Shown here piece by piece: positions 24,864 through 33,593 of a stretch of DNA of 64,000 nt. Position numbers and translations under genes: made by a program. This stretch comes from an uncultured Alistipes sp. (GTDB lineage Bacteria > Bacteroidota > Bacteroidia > Bacteroidales > Rikenellaceae). The first letter of the stretch is position 1, and each line of letters opens with the position of its first letter. The DNA is taken from the NCBI GenBank assembly GCA_900539755.1, contig UQDC01000004.1, forward strand, positions 1 through 64,000. The letters run 5' to 3'. Below the pieces are notes generated by a model. That model saw nothing but the letters and a program-made list of their open reading frames with translations, had not been told where the DNA came from and made no database searches.

Positions 24864-25913
24864 TTACTCTTTTTCTGCCAGTTTAGCTTCCAGTTGAGCG
24901 ATCTTTTTCTCGAGTTGGCGAACTTGATTGTTCAGGTCTGGAAGTTTGCGGAACATGGCATGCGAACGGTGGAATTTGATACCTGGCATAACCGGACTGC
25001 CCATATAACCTCCCGGTTCGGTTACGTCGTTAGAGATACCCGATTGGGATGCAATTTGGACTTTGTCTGCAATGTGCAGATGGCCTGCAATGCCCACCTG
25101 TCCGCCGAACATGCAGTGGTCTCCGATGTGAGTCGAGCCGGCCACACCGAACTGGGCTGCAGCTACGGTGTTTTTGCCGATCACCACATTATGTCCGACC
25201 TGAATCAGGTTGTCGAGTTTGGTGCCGACCCCGATGCGGGTTGAACCCATCGTTGCACGGTCGATACAGGTGTTGGCACCGATTTCGACATTATCTTCGA
25301 TGACTACATTCCCCAGTTGAGGAATTTTGCTGTATTCACCTTTTTCATTGGGTGCGAAACCGAAACCGTCCGCTCCGATGACAGAGCCTGCATGAATGGT
25401 GACATGATTCCCCAGTACACACTCTTCGTAGATTTTGACGCCATAATAGAGCGTAACGTTGTCGCCAAGGGTCACGTTATCTCCGATGCACACCTGTGGA
25501 TATATTTTGACATTTTTGCCAATCTTGACATTCTTACCGATAACGGCGAACTCTCCGACATAGGCATCATCTCCAAGTGTGGCAGAGGCGTCGATAGCCG
25601 CTTTGTCACTGATTCCCTGTTTCTGGGGTTTGCTGGCGGCATAAAGTTCGAGCAATTTGGCGAAGCAGCTGTATGCGTCATCGACCTTGATCATCGTAGC
25701 CGGAACTGCTGCGGTAGGTTCGAACGTTTTGTTCACGATCACGATTGACGAGCGGGTTTGATAGATATAATGCTCGTATTTGGGGTTGGCGAGGAAAGAG
25801 AGTGCGCCTGGTGCTCCCTCTTCGATTTTAGCCAGCGTAGAGACGGTCGCCTGAGGATCGCCTACGATTTCGCCGCCCAAAAAACCGGCGATGATTTCAG
25901 CTGTGAACTTCAT
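24864..25913 (-). CDS. lpxD: UDP-3-O-(3-hydroxyacyl)glucosamine N-acyltransferase
   Basis: 349 residues, the length of LpxD. An N-terminal uridine-binding domain (EIVGDPQATVSTLAKIEEGAPGALSFLANPKY) is followed by a left-handed beta-helix of hexapeptide repeats (DDAYVGEFAVIGKNVKIGKNVKIYPQ...). The catalytic-His region is VQIGHNVVIGKNT-like (LIQVGHNVVIG), and the end is a coiled coil (LNNQVRQLEKKIAQLEAKL). Third step of lipid A synthesis. It follows coaD by 60 bases on the same strand. Confidence 0.95.
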   Translation of the reverse strand: MKFTAEIIAGFLGGEIVGDPQATVSTLAKIEEGAPGALSFLANPKYEHYIYQTRSSIVIVNKTFEPTAAVPATMIKVDDAYSCFAKLLELYAASKPQKQGISDKAAIDASATLGDDAYVGEFAVIGKNVKIGKNVKIYPQVCIGDNVTLGDNVTLYYGVKIYEECVLGNHVTIHAGSVIGADGFGFAPNEKGEYSKIPQLGNVVIEDNVEIGANTCIDRATMGSTRIGVGTKLDNLIQVGHNVVIGKNTVAAAQFGVAGSTHIGDHCMFGGQVGIAGHLHIADKVQIASQSGISNDVTEPGGYMGSPVMPGIKFHRSHAMFRKLPDLNNQVRQLEKKIAQLEAKLAEKE

Positions 25914-25973
25914 ATCGTTGTTTTAGTGTTGTTCGGTTTGTCCGACAGAGACCGATTCCGACTCTGAAGGAGA

Positions 25974-26444
25974 TTACAGATAATCTTTAATATTGATATT
26001 TCTGGGCATCAGTGGAGTAGGGTCCCCACCGAAGTTAAGCAACTCGCGGATAACGCTTGACGAAATCGCCACATATTTGGCTGGGGTAAACAGCAGTACC
26101 GTTTGCACTTCGGGGAAGAGCGTCTGGTTTACCTGGGCAATATTACGTTCGTATTCGAAATCCACATTGTTACGCAGTCCTCGCAGGATAAAGCGTATGC
26201 CCAGTTCACGACAAAAGGCTCCGGTCAGTTCGGTGTAGGTGCGTACTTCGATGCGGTGATCGTCCTGATAGAGGTCACGGATCAGACGTACACGGTTTTC
26301 TGCACTGAGCAGAGAGCGTTTTTCCGTATTGACCCCAACGGCGATCACAATGTGGTCGAACAATTCAAGAGCCTGATCGACTACCACTTTGTGTCCGAGT
26401 GTAAATGGGTCGAATGAACCGGGAAATAGGGCTTTACGTTCCAT
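25974..26444 (-). CDS. coaD: Phosphopantetheine adenylyltransferase
   Basis: 156 residues. Nucleotidyltransferase motif FPGSFDPFTLGH near the N-terminus and the ISSS-x-IREL motif near the C-terminus are both present; FILRGLRN-x-VDFEYE is the substrate loop. It makes dephospho-CoA from 4'-phosphopantetheine. Its start is 10 bases after the glyS stop, indicating an operon. Confidence 0.96.
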   Translation of the reverse strand: MERKALFPGSFDPFTLGHKVVVDQALELFDHIVIAVGVNTEKRSLLSAENRVRLIRDLYQDDHRIEVRTYTELTGAFCRELGIRFILRGLRNNVDFEYERNIAQVNQTLFPEVQTVLLFTPAKYVAISSSVIRELLNFGGDPTPLMPRNINIKDYL

Positions 26445-26454
26445 GTAGAGGCTG

Positions 26455-27996
26455 TTAGATGATCTTCTGGAAAAGCTTGCGCAAGCTTACTTCGTTGTTG
26501 ACCAGTGCCGGCAACTCATCGATCGCTACACGATGTTGTTCCATCGAGTCACGGTGGCGTACGGTGACTGTACGGTCCTCACGAGTTTGGTAATCGACGG
26601 TAATGCAGAGCGGTGTTCCGATTGCATCCTGACGACGGTAACGTTTACCGATACTGTCTTTTTCGTCGTATTGGATGTTGTGGTCGAACTTGAGCAGGTT
26701 TTTAATTTCATGGGCCAGTTCAGGCAGACCATCCTTTTTCACCAGCGGAAGAATAGCGGCCTTTACAGGAGCCAATGCAGCCGGAATGCTCAACACGGTA
26801 CGTGTCTCGCCATTTTCCAGCTGTTCCTCTTTGTAGGCGGCAGAAAGAACCTGCAATACCATACGGTCTACGCCGATCGAGGTCTCGATGACATACGGTA
26901 CGTAGCTTTCGCCGGTTTCGGTATCGTAATATTGAATCTTTTTACCTGAATATTTTTGGTGTTGACTCAAGTCGTAATCGGTGCGGGAGTGGATACCTTC
27001 CACCTCTTTGAAGCCGAATGGGAATTCAAATTCGACATCGGTTGCAGCGTTGGCGTAGTGAGCCAGTTTTTCGTGATCGTGGAAGCGGTAGCGGTCGTCG
27101 CCGAATCCGAGGGCACGGTGCCATTTCATGCGGGTTTGGCGCCAGTGGTCGAACCATTTGAGCTCTTCACCCGGACGAACGAAGAATTGCATCTCCATCT
27201 GTTCGAATTCGCGCATACGGAAAATAAACTGACGGGCCACAATCTCATTACGGAATGCCTTACCGATTTGGGCGATACCGAATGGAAGTTTCATTCGACC
27301 AGTCTTCTGTACATTGAGGAAGTTTACGAAAATTCCCTGTGCAGTTTCAGGACGCAGATAGATTTTGTTGGCACCTTCAGCTACCGAACCGATTTTGGTC
27401 TCAAACATCAGGTTGAACTGACGTACTTCAGTCCAGTTGCGGGTACCAGAGATCGGACATACGATACCGGCATCGAGAATGATCTGGCGTAACTCCTCGA
27501 GGTTATTGTCATTCAGGGCATTGACCATCCGATCGTGGATTTCGTCACGCTTGGCTTTGTGCTCTTGTACGCGAGGGCTTGTTTCACGGAATTTCTGTTC
27601 GTCAAAACTCTCTCCGAAACGTTTGCGGGCCTTTTCAACCTCTTTTTCGATCTTTTCGTCCTGTTTGGCGATAAACTCTTCGATCAATACGTCTGCACGG
27701 TAACGTTTTTTCGAGTCACGGTTATCAATCAGTGGATCGTTGAAAGCACTGACGTGACCTGACGCCTCCCAAGTTTTGGGATGCATGAAGATGGCCGCAT
27801 CAATACCGACAATATTCTCATTGAGTTTGGTCATCGCATCCCACCAATATTTCTTGATATTGTTTTTCAACTCAACGCCCATCTGTCCGTAATCGTAAAC
27901 AGCGCTCAAACCGTCATAAATTTCACTTGACGGGAAGATAAATCCGTACTCTTTACAGTGTGCGATCAGTTTTTTGAAAAGTTCATCTTGTGTCAT
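26455..27996 (-). CDS. glyS: Glycyl-tRNA synthetase (dimeric type)
   Basis: 513 residues, class II synthetase of the eukaryote-like alpha2 type. Visible: FPSSEIYDGLSAVYDYGQMG at the N-terminus, RPETAQGIFVNF (motif 2 region), FRNEI and FRMREFEQMEMQFFVRPGE. Motif 3 lies at ETSIGVDRMVLQVLSAAY, then the C-terminal anticodon-binding domain. First gene of the glyS-coaD-lpxD unit. Confidence 0.96.
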   Translation of the reverse strand: MTQDELFKKLIAHCKEYGFIFPSSEIYDGLSAVYDYGQMGVELKNNIKKYWWDAMTKLNENIVGIDAAIFMHPKTWEASGHVSAFNDPLIDNRDSKKRYRADVLIEEFIAKQDEKIEKEVEKARKRFGESFDEQKFRETSPRVQEHKAKRDEIHDRMVNALNDNNLEELRQIILDAGIVCPISGTRNWTEVRQFNLMFETKIGSVAEGANKIYLRPETAQGIFVNFLNVQKTGRMKLPFGIAQIGKAFRNEIVARQFIFRMREFEQMEMQFFVRPGEELKWFDHWRQTRMKWHRALGFGDDRYRFHDHEKLAHYANAATDVEFEFPFGFKEVEGIHSRTDYDLSQHQKYSGKKIQYYDTETGESYVPYVIETSIGVDRMVLQVLSAAYKEEQLENGETRTVLSIPAALAPVKAAILPLVKKDGLPELAHEIKNLLKFDHNIQYDEKDSIGKRYRRQDAIGTPLCITVDYQTREDRTVTVRHRDSMEQHRVAIDELPALVNNEVSLRKLFQKII

Positions 27997-28070
27997 ATCC
28001 TTGTTGTTATTGATTATTCGTATTACAGTTTTGTGCTTATTAGACGGCGAAAAATAGTAAAAACTCTCGT

Positions 28071-29078
28071 TTATTCTATATCATTTGCCCCTTTTATTGC
28101 ATCTGCCGGTGTTAAACGGGTTGTGACGAACGGTATACCTTGGTCGTCTTCTTCGATCAGAAAGAGTTGGGCTCGTTCATCGGGCCATTCATTCGGCTGG
28201 TGAAGCGTGAGCATCAGTTGACCGTTTAAAGTGCGGAATAACATGCCGTGTCCACCGTTACGGGCAAAAAGTGGTTTTGAAAGGTGCTCCCAGGGGCCTT
28301 GTATATCTCCGTTGCAAGAGCGTGCCATGCCTAAAGCGTAGCCCTCTTCTCCGAACGAAGACCACAACATGAACAACTCTCCATGTTTGTTCCGAAACAT
28401 GAAAGGGCCGTCCGTAACGAATTTTTGAGGAGCATAGGGTTTGACCCAGGGGACTGACGATGCACAAAATAATGTAACGGGTTTTCCAACAGGGGCTTTT
28501 AGATCCTTTTGTAACGGTAAAGCCTCGACTGTGCCGTCTCCGATCTGTGTCCATTCGTGGCAAAATACCATCCAGGGATTGCCTTGCCGATCTATGTAAA
28601 GGGTACCATCCAGTGCGCCCCATTCTTGGGGAGTGATGCGGCCCATGGCATGTTCGGTAAACGGACCGTTGGGCTGATCAGCAACCAGGATGGTTGTACC
28701 GCGAAGATTGGCTGTCGTGTCAAAAAAGGTGGCAAACAGATAGTATTTGCCTTGATAGACGTGGCATTCCGGTGCCCAATAGTTTTTAGATCCCCAGAAG
28801 CCTTTGTAGGGACGAAAAATGGCATAGGGACCTTGCCACGAAACGAGGTCTTTGCTGGTGTATAAATCGAATCCTGCAGAACCTGGCTTTTGTGTTGACG
28901 AGGTGGTTCCAAACAGGTAATAGGTTTGGTTGAGGGTATCGGTTAAAATAAAGGGATCACGGATCCAAATTTCCGACAATGCATGGGTTTTGATGCTGTC
29001 TGATGCGGCTAGTTGAGCGTAGGCGCAGGGGGCGACAGTCAAAACCAAGAGTAATAAGCAAAATCGGAGTTTACCCAT
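28071..29078 (-). CDS. Glycoside hydrolase family 43 protein
   Basis: 335 residues from the ATG at 29078; the frame begins five codons earlier at a TTG. Signal peptide MGKLRFCLLLLVLTVAPCAYA. Single five-bladed beta-propeller: the catalytic-base motif IRDPFIL, then WAPECHVYQGKYYLFATF, GALDGTLYIDRQGNPWMVF and VTDGPFMFRNKHGELFMLWSSFG. Family 43 enzymes remove arabinose, xylose or galactose side chains. There is no SusC/D pair nearby, so the substrate cannot be read from context. It has its own -7 box at 29107-29114. Confidence 0.85.
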   Translation of the reverse strand: MGKLRFCLLLLVLTVAPCAYAQLAASDSIKTHALSEIWIRDPFILTDTLNQTYYLFGTTSSTQKPGSAGFDLYTSKDLVSWQGPYAIFRPYKGFWGSKNYWAPECHVYQGKYYLFATFFDTTANLRGTTILVADQPNGPFTEHAMGRITPQEWGALDGTLYIDRQGNPWMVFCHEWTQIGDGTVEALPLQKDLKAPVGKPVTLFCASSVPWVKPYAPQKFVTDGPFMFRNKHGELFMLWSSFGEEGYALGMARSCNGDIQGPWEHLSKPLFARNGGHGMLFRTLNGQLMLTLHQPNEWPDERAQLFLIEEDDQGIPFVTTRLTPADAIKGANDIE

Positions 29079-29106
29079 TTGAGAGAAGTTCAATAACCAA
29101 ATCGAA

Positions 29107-29114
29107 CAAATATA
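29107..29114 (-). promoter_or_regulatory. -7 box TATATTTG for the GH43 gene
   Basis: Matches TAnnTTTG on the minus strand, about 29 bases before the ATG at 29078. The -33 element is not clear. Confidence 0.45.
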
Positions 29115-29413
29115 GCGTTTTTTTTACAGAACTGACAGATGAACTTACGTGGATGGCTGAAATAGAGTCGATAAGGACTAAAAATCTTATCCGATAGATT
29201 GCTTTAATAGCGTATCGGAAGAGTAGGTGAGTTAGGGATGAGTAAATAGTCCAAATTTTATATATGCATTAAAGGAGATTTCTTAATATGTGGTTGGATA
29301 GGTTTTTTATGAATGTCAATTAGGGCGTTGCTGATAGATGATCTTGTTTTTGGAAAGAGCGACAATAATCATCCCTTTTGCAGTATGGGTGATGAAACCT
29401 ATTGATATTTTCG
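29115..29413. other. Divergent intergenic region, no gene seen
   Basis: AT-rich DNA between the GH43 and ruvX promoters; no convincing frame, hairpin or repeat. Confidence 0.5.
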
Positions 29414-29421
29414 TACTTTTG
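29414..29421 (+). promoter_or_regulatory. -7 box TACTTTTG for ruvX
   Basis: Perfect TAnnTTTG, 20 bases ahead of the ATG at 29441. No TTTG at the ideal upstream spacing. Confidence 0.5.
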
Positions 29422-29440
29422 TGATCTATCTTTAAGGCGA

Positions 29441-29857
29441 ATGGGACGGATTTTAGCAATTGATTATGGACGAAAGAGGACTGGACTTGCGGTCACAGAT
29501 CCGTTGCAGTTGATAGCCGGAGCGCTGGATACGATTCCGACTCATACGCTGATGGATTTTTTACGCAAGTATTTGCCTGAAAACGGGGTAGAGACAGTTG
29601 TTGTCGGTTTGCCCCGACAAATGGATGGCTCCTTTTCGGAATCTTACACCTATATTCGACCGTTTGTAGGCCATTTGCAGAAAGAGTTTCCTACCCTCAA
29701 GATCGAGATGTTCGATGAGCGTTTTACGTCGAAAATAGCTCAGCATGCGATTCTCGAAAGTGGGGTCAAAAAGAGTCGTCGTCGGGAAGATAAAGGACTG
29801 GTCGATCGAGTCAGTGCTGCGATTATATTGCAGGGCTATCTCGATAGCCGCCATTAA
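29441..29857 (+). CDS. ruvX: Putative pre-16S rRNA nuclease / RuvX (YqgF)
   Basis: 138 residues from the ATG at 29441; the upstream 13 codons belong to the promoter. RNase H-like fold with ILAIDYGRKRTGLAVTDPLQ, VVVGLPRQMDGS, FDERFTS and the C-terminal acidic DKGLVDRVSAAIILQGYLD. YqgF proteins process 16S rRNA ends. It stands 160 bases before def on the same strand. Confidence 0.93.
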   Translation: MGRILAIDYGRKRTGLAVTDPLQLIAGALDTIPTHTLMDFLRKYLPENGVETVVVGLPRQMDGSFSESYTYIRPFVGHLQKEFPTLKIEMFDERFTSKIAQHAILESGVKKSRRREDKGLVDRVSAAIILQGYLDSRH

Positions 29858-30017
29858 GACATTTTTTGTGTTTCAGCTTTTTTGTGAAGTGTCGTGCTCA
29901 CACTCGTGTTCAGGCTGGAGCTTATGAATGTGTCGATACGGATGGAAGTGATATGAGGCAGGGATGAAGCCTGCCACCATGCGTGTAATGTGTAATTAGA
30001 GATTAAAATTAATAGAT

Positions 30018-30575
30018 ATGTTTTTGCCGATTTATATTTATGGATCAACGGTATTGCGTAAGACAGCTGTTGATATCACGCCTGATTATCCCGATTTGAA
30101 GAAGTTTATTGCAGATCTTTGGGAGACGATGTATGAGGCAGATGGAGTCGGTTTGGCGGCTCCACAGGTTGGAAAAAGTATTCGGGTTTTTGTGGTAGAT
30201 GCTACGCCGTGGGCTGAAGATGAGCCTCAATTAGCCGATTTTAAAAAGACATTTATCAATGCCCACATCTATGAACGTTTTGGTGACGAGTGGCGGTTCA
30301 ACGAGGGGTGTTTGAGTTTGCCCGGTATTCATGAAGATGTGATGCGTCCTGCCGGTATCAAAATTCGGTATATGGATGAGAATTTTGTCGAACATGACGA
30401 AGAGTTTACCGGTTATGCTGCACGGGTTATTCAGCATGAATATGACCATTTGGATGGCAAACTTTTTGTCGATCATCTTACACCGTTGCGTCGCACCTTG
30501 TTGAAAGGGAAATTGACCGCTTTAACCAAAGGAAATGTTAAGGTCGCTTACAAATGTAAGTTGGTGAAAAAATAG
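30018..30575 (+). CDS. def: Peptide deformylase
   Basis: 185 residues. All three catalytic motifs are intact: GVGLAAPQVG, EGCLSLPG and QHEYDHLDG (metal-binding HExxH). It removes the formyl group from nascent proteins. A strong terminator follows at 30684-30720. Confidence 0.97.
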   Translation: MFLPIYIYGSTVLRKTAVDITPDYPDLKKFIADLWETMYEADGVGLAAPQVGKSIRVFVVDATPWAEDEPQLADFKKTFINAHIYERFGDEWRFNEGCLSLPGIHEDVMRPAGIKIRYMDENFVEHDEEFTGYAARVIQHEYDHLDGKLFVDHLTPLRRTLLKGKLTALTKGNVKVAYKCKLVKK

Positions 30576-30683
30576 CTTTGATTGGTCAAGCCTGCTGCCT
30601 TTATTCGACGCTGCAGAAAAGAAATGGAGAAAAGTGTAAGTAGGAATTTTGACGTTAACTGATTTATCGCTTATTAGGATATT

Positions 30684-30720
30684 AAAAGACGCTGGAGATA
30701 AACCTCCGGCGTCTTTTTTA
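30684..30720 (+). terminator. Terminator downstream of def
   Basis: Stem GACGCTGGAG/CTCCGGCGTC (one G-U) with flanking A and T runs, ending TTTTTT on the plus strand. Confidence 0.85.
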
Positions 30721-30925
30721 TGTATGTTTCTGGGAATGTCAATTAATTGATTTACATTTTTATTCTCTCTTCTACTGGTGCGCATGATTGACAGTTCTCC
30801 TGGAGTGCCTTGTTGAAGCTTGGACTTACTATCTGGAAGGGCGGCTATTTATAATTAGAGAGCTGCAGGAGTCAGGGAAGAGGAGCGATTCAGGAATGGG
30901 ATTGTGAATCTGTATCGTATGGGTA

Positions 30926-30955
30926 TAAAAAAAGAGGGAACCTCACGGTTGCCTC
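30926..30955 (-). terminator. Terminator of candidate ncRNA
   Basis: 9-bp stem with one mismatch and loop GTGA, followed by seven T on the minus strand. Confidence 0.8.
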
Positions 30956-31100
30956 CTTTCCTTGGGGACTTTCACCCCTAAACTACTAACCCAAACTTAA
31001 ATAAATGAAGAAACCTTTGCATGCCTGCTCCCAAAATGGGAACAACACCTGTTCTTTTGCAGCAATGACGTTTCTTTTACTTGAACATTTCCAAAATCTG
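30926..31100 (-). ncRNA. Candidate structured small RNA, possibly Bacteroidales-1/6S-like
   Basis: On the minus strand this region forms consecutive hairpins: GTTCCC-ATTTT-GGGAGC, GGGG-TGAAAGT-CCCC, and a terminator with stem GAGGCAACC/GGTTCCCTC (30934-30955) followed by TTTTTTT. It is insulated upstream by another terminator at 31199-31236, has no convincing frame, and lies in a ~800-base gap. The order resembles what I remember of the Bacteroidales-1 (6S-like) RNA, but I cannot confirm this. The 5' end is uncertain and may reach ~31190; I found no clear -7 box. Confidence 0.5.
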
Positions 31101-31198
31101 TGCCATTTTATCGTATCGCTATGTCGGTAGTTTTATCGTAATGATATGTTTTGAACCATGTTTTATGATTTATCAATGCGAATCCCGTGCCGAAAATG

Positions 31199-31236
31199 AA
31201 AAAAACGTTCGAAAAGCTCTTTTCTCGAACGTTTTT
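31199..31236. terminator. Symmetric terminator between PAP2-like gene and ncRNA
   Basis: AAAAAACGTTCGA...TCGAACGTTTTTT: a stem with A-run and T-run on both sides, usable in either direction. It would end the rpoN/PAP2-like transcript. Confidence 0.85.
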
Positions 31237-31375
31237 TGTATGGGTTGAATCTATGTTTGCAAAAAATATGGGGGAGGTACGACTAATTCACTTTTCAGTA
31301 CAAGGGCAATAATGTGGATGACACAAGAATAGATCAGATGATTTGATCATTCATCTGATCGAATGGTTGATTCAA

Positions 31376-32044
31376 TTAGACAAAAATGATCAGAAGCAGG
31401 GCTACCGTAAAACCAGTGACGAATCCTGCTGCTACTTGTGCGAGGTTATGGCTGCCGAACCAGAGGCGGGCACTTCCGAGTAGTCCGGTCAACAGAATGA
31501 AGATCAGCAAAAGAGGGTACAGTTGGCCCAAACCAGCCGTTTGTAAAGCACACAGAAGAGCGAGTAGTCCGCCCATCGAGATCATGTGGAGGCTGATTTT
31601 CCAGAAAGGCGTAATGATCAAGCCGATCAACGCACAGCCAATGGCAGCGACCAGGAAGCGTCGGATCAGAAAGGCGGTCATGACATCCGAAAGCATCATC
31701 AGACAGCTGATATATCCCAGCAGTACGATTAACATGGGGATCAATCGTTGCCGAGGCTCAATGAGCCGCAAATCCGGGATCAGATGGAACATGCGGAGCA
31801 TGCCGATACAAAAGGCCGGGATCCCCCACGTGTTGAGTGCCAGGACAGCTAAGAAAAACCACTTGATATTTATGGGCATTGATGCCATCAAGGTATTGCC
31901 AAATAGCAAGATGATTCCTGCCCACATGGGAATAGTCAGCGGATGCAAAATCATGGATATGCATCGACTGAGCCGGTTTAATGTCTGTTCGGTTGGGGTG
32001 GTGGGTGGCGTATCGGTTTGGGGTATAGCTTGTATTTGTTCCAT
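31376..32044 (-). CDS. PAP2-like membrane protein
   Basis: 222 residues, six hydrophobic segments after a polar N-terminus. The closing part (FWKISLHMISMGG, then SARLWFGSHNLAQVAAGFVTGF) resembles the last two PAP2 motifs, with the histidine retained. The aspartate normally four residues after it is not there and no clear KxxxxxxRP motif is seen. This looks like the Bacteroidetes PAP2-related membrane family of unclear activity. It starts 9 bases after the rpoN stop, so it is cotranscribed. Confidence 0.7.
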   Translation of the reverse strand: MEQIQAIPQTDTPPTTPTEQTLNRLSRCISMILHPLTIPMWAGIILLFGNTLMASMPINIKWFFLAVLALNTWGIPAFCIGMLRMFHLIPDLRLIEPRQRLIPMLIVLLGYISCLMMLSDVMTAFLIRRFLVAAIGCALIGLIITPFWKISLHMISMGGLLALLCALQTAGLGQLYPLLLIFILLTGLLGSARLWFGSHNLAQVAAGFVTGFTVALLLIIFV

Positions 32045-32053
32045 ATGTTCTTA

Positions 32054-33478
32054 TCAAATCTGTTTCCGCAGACGGGCCACCGGAATACCCAACATCTCAC
32101 GATATTTGGCTACTGTACGGCGAGCGATATGATAGCCCTTTTCGTTTAAAATATCCATTAATACCTCGTCGGTCAAAGGTTTGCGTTTATCCTCTTTGTC
32201 GATGCATTCGCTCAGAATTTTTTTGATTTCATAAGAGGATACCTCTTCACCACTGTCGGTCTGCATCGCTTCGGAAAAGAGCTGTTTAAGCGGAATGATT
32301 CCGAATTGAGTTTGTACATATTTGCTGTTCACCACACGTGATATGGTTGAAACGTCCAGGTTGGTCTTGTCTGCAATGTCTTTGAGGATCATCGGTCGGA
32401 GTTTGGACTGATCTCCTTCGATGAAATACTCGCGCTGATAATCCAGAATCGCCTGCATGGTCCGCATCAACGTGTCGTGACGCTGTTTGATGGCGGAAAT
32501 GAACCATTTGGCGGAGTCCAGTTTGTTTTTTACGAACTGAATCGTTTCGCGATCGGAGCTGCTGGTCGGTTTGCCATCTTTGGTCACCATGTTACGGATC
32601 ATCTCCACATAGCGACGATTGACCTTCAGATCGGGGACATTGGCTCCGTTCAGACTCAACTCGAAAATGCCGTCATGGTAATCGAGAATGAAATCCGGAG
32701 TGATATAGGGTTGCATCTCATTTCGTCCGCCGCTGTACAGATTGCCTGGTTTGGGCGAGAGACGAACGATCTCTTCGATTGCATCACGAAAAGTGTCTTC
32801 ACTGACTCCGAGACGGGAGATCAATTTTTCGTAATGTTTTTTCGTGAATTCATCGAAATAGTCGGTCAGAATTTTTGTGGCAAGCTGTTGAGCTGGAGTA
32901 TGGTCACTTTGAGATTGGAGTTGGAGCAACAGGCACTCTTGCAAATTGCGTGCGCCGACACCGGCCGGCTCCAATTCATGAATCACTTTGAGCATTTTCT
33001 CCAGTTCGTGCTCATCGGTTTCAATTCCCAGACTAAAGGCAATGTCATCGGCAATCGAACGCAGGTCTCGACGCAAATACCCATCGTCATCGATGCTTCC
33101 GATCAGGTATTTGGCTAAAGTCTCATCGTGTTCGTTGAGGTGCTTGAATCCAAGTTGTTGGATCAGACTCTCATGGAATGTTGCCCCTTCCGAAAGGTAG
33201 ATAGGACGTTTCTCATCGTCTTTGGAGAAGTTGTTGACCCGATATTTGTAACTGGGGGTATCGTCCTCGGCAAAATACTCTTCCACAGAGACCTCTTTGG
33301 CCTCTTGCTCCTCTTCCGGGCTTTCTTCCTCTTCTAAGACTGGGTTCTCTTCAATTTCCTGTTTGATACGTTGCTCCAGTTGTAAGGTGGGAAGTTCCAG
33401 TAGTTTAATCATTTGAATCTGTTGCGGAGAGAGTTTCTGCAACATCTTTTGGACTTGCCTTTGGGATATGGCTGACAT
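32054..33478 (-). CDS. rpoN: RNA polymerase sigma-54 factor
   Basis: 474 residues. N-terminal glutamine-rich activator region (LSPQQIQMIKLLELPTLQLEQRIKQEIEENPVLEE), acidic linker, core-binding region, helix-turn-helix, and a C-terminal RpoN box (ARRTVAKYRE). It directs transcription that needs AAA+ enhancer-binding activators; none is encoded in this window, and the secretion cluster shows no -24/-12 GG/GC element that I noticed. A -7 box lies at 33524-33531. Confidence 0.96.
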   Translation of the reverse strand: MSAISQRQVQKMLQKLSPQQIQMIKLLELPTLQLEQRIKQEIEENPVLEEEESPEEEQEAKEVSVEEYFAEDDTPSYKYRVNNFSKDDEKRPIYLSEGATFHESLIQQLGFKHLNEHDETLAKYLIGSIDDDGYLRRDLRSIADDIAFSLGIETDEHELEKMLKVIHELEPAGVGARNLQECLLLQLQSQSDHTPAQQLATKILTDYFDEFTKKHYEKLISRLGVSEDTFRDAIEEIVRLSPKPGNLYSGGRNEMQPYITPDFILDYHDGIFELSLNGANVPDLKVNRRYVEMIRNMVTKDGKPTSSSDRETIQFVKNKLDSAKWFISAIKQRHDTLMRTMQAILDYQREYFIEGDQSKLRPMILKDIADKTNLDVSTISRVVNSKYVQTQFGIIPLKQLFSEAMQTDSGEEVSSYEIKKILSECIDKEDKRKPLTDEVLMDILNEKGYHIARRTVAKYREMLGIPVARLRKQI

Positions 33479-33523
33479 AGGTTAGTGTTTTACGGGACAG
33501 TGGATCCTACAACGATTGCTAAA

Positions 33524-33531
33524 CAAAGGTA
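33524..33531 (-). promoter_or_regulatory. -7 box TACCTTTG for rpoN
   Basis: Perfect TAnnTTTG on the minus strand about 46 bases before the rpoN ATG, just past the asnS terminator. Confidence 0.5.
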
Positions 33532-33545
33532 GTAAATCTATTCGA

Positions 33546-33573
33546 TAAAAAAGCCCACTGGTAACAGTGGGCT
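33546..33573 (-). terminator. Terminator of asnS
   Basis: 9-bp stem AGCCCACTG/CAGTGGGCT with a GTTA-type loop followed by TTTTTT on the minus strand, 20 bases after the asnS stop. Confidence 0.85.
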
Positions 33574-33593
33574 CGCAAGAATTGTACCAGTGT

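Noticed and set aside
31386..32132. 248-codon plus-strand frame opposite the PAP2-like gene
   Set aside because: Antisense to a membrane protein with clear helices; no recognisable domain.
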